From: Alphaproteobacteria bacterium
Lineage (GTDB): Bacteria > Pseudomonadota > Alphaproteobacteria > Reyranellales > Reyranellaceae
Direction: 5' to 3'
Length of the DNA: 64,000 nt
Assembly: GCA_019635875.1 (NCBI GenBank)
Contig: JAHBYP010000013.1
Coordinates: 1-64,000 of the forward strand
Positions 63,735 to 64,000 of the stretch are shown piece after piece. Made by a program: the position numbers and the translations under genes. The stretch's first letter is position 1. Every line of letters starts with the position of its first letter. The notes below the pieces were generated by a model. The model saw only the letters and a program-made list of their open reading frames with translations. It ran no database searches and had not been told where the DNA came from.

Positions 63735-64000
63735 ATGTCGAAGGCCGACCACGAGGCGCTGGCGGCGCTGAACGACGACTACATCCGCTCGGTGCAGCAT
63801 TGCGACGTGAAGCGCTTCGACGAGATTCTGGCGCAGGATTTCCGCTGCTCGAATCCCGACGGCTCGCTGCTCGACCGCGCCGGCTTCCTCGTCCAGACCG
63901 CCAAGCCGGTGACGATCAGCGGCCTGCGCACCGAGGACGTCGAGATCCGTCTGATGGGCGACTTCGCCATCATCCACGCGCGCACACTCTACACCCTGGC
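63735..64000 (+). CDS. NTF2-like/DUF4440 family protein (5' part, runs off the window)
   Basis: At least 88 residues from the ATG at 63735, preceded by GGGGAGGAG; no stop before the window end. LNDDYIRSVQHCDVKRFDEILAQDFRCSNPDGSLLDRAGFL...FAIIHARTLYTL matches the SnoaL/DUF4440 cone-shaped fold. Divergent from the TetR-type gene and placed right behind its operators, so it is the likely first target of that regulator. Confidence 0.8.
   Translation, partial: MSKADHEALAALNDDYIRSVQHCDVKRFDEILAQDFRCSNPDGSLLDRAGFLVQTAKPVTISGLRTEDVEIRLMGDFAIIHARTLYTL

Overview
The window is high-GC DNA (about two thirds G+C by eye) with dense, mostly overlapping operons, frequent GTG starts and alphaproteobacterial gene families: an imp-type type VI secretion (T6SS) locus, PotABCD- and TRAP-type uptake systems, and short palindromic intergenic repeats built on GTCATCCCGAGCG. 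I infer an environmental alphaproteobacterium (Rhodospirillales/Reyranella-like or Hyphomicrobiales-like). The genus cannot be fixed from the sequence.

Region 1 (1-12.7 kb): the 3' part of a giant filamentous-haemagglutinin-like beta-repeat exoprotein gene, translationally coupled (ATGA) to an exported TPR-CHAT cysteine protease. Two paralogous OmpA-family lipid-free envelope proteins follow; they share an unusual N-terminal cassette.

Region 2 (12.7-33.3 kb): a T6SS locus in imp order. On the plus strand lie tssA, tssB, tssC, a second tssC (impD), tagJ (impE), tssE, tssF and tssG. On the minus strand lie vgrG, a DUF6931-like gene and tagH (FHA protein), and clpV followed by an hcp array. The array is a 1.7-kb tandem duplication of three hcp genes. 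Five copies are intact; the sixth is a decayed pseudogene whose three deletions account exactly for the length difference between the units. The membrane-complex genes (tssJ, tssK, tssL, tssM) are absent from the window, and the right flank is plainly not T6SS.

Region 3 (33.4-45.6 kb): DUF423 membrane protein, an amidase and a CBS-BON protein. Then comes a long catabolic operon: an IclR regulator with its own palindromic operator, a polyamine-type ABC importer (two permeases, binding protein, ATPase), an AroM-family protein, two tandem DUF917 proteins and a hydantoinase/oxoprolinase-like protein. Together these suggest uptake and breakdown of an amide, hydantoin or polyamine-like compound.

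Region 4 (45.7-55 kb): minus-strand hemN plus a hemerythrin-like gene behind an FNR-type box, lysE and a TauD/TfdA dioxygenase. Divergent from these is a TRAP transporter (P, Q, M), followed by an MFS transporter, a GST and a convergent methyltransferase.

Region 5 (55-64 kb): a second amidase, a DUF2161 protein, a class II aldolase-like protein, a small secreted protein, dodecin, and a two-subunit aconitase X whose two genes are separated by an inverted-repeat element. A CoA-transferase, an MFS transporter, a TetR regulator with tandem operators and a truncated NTF2-like gene complete the window. I saw no tRNA, rRNA, CRISPR array, insertion sequence or prophage. No gene-free stretch exceeds 300 bases.
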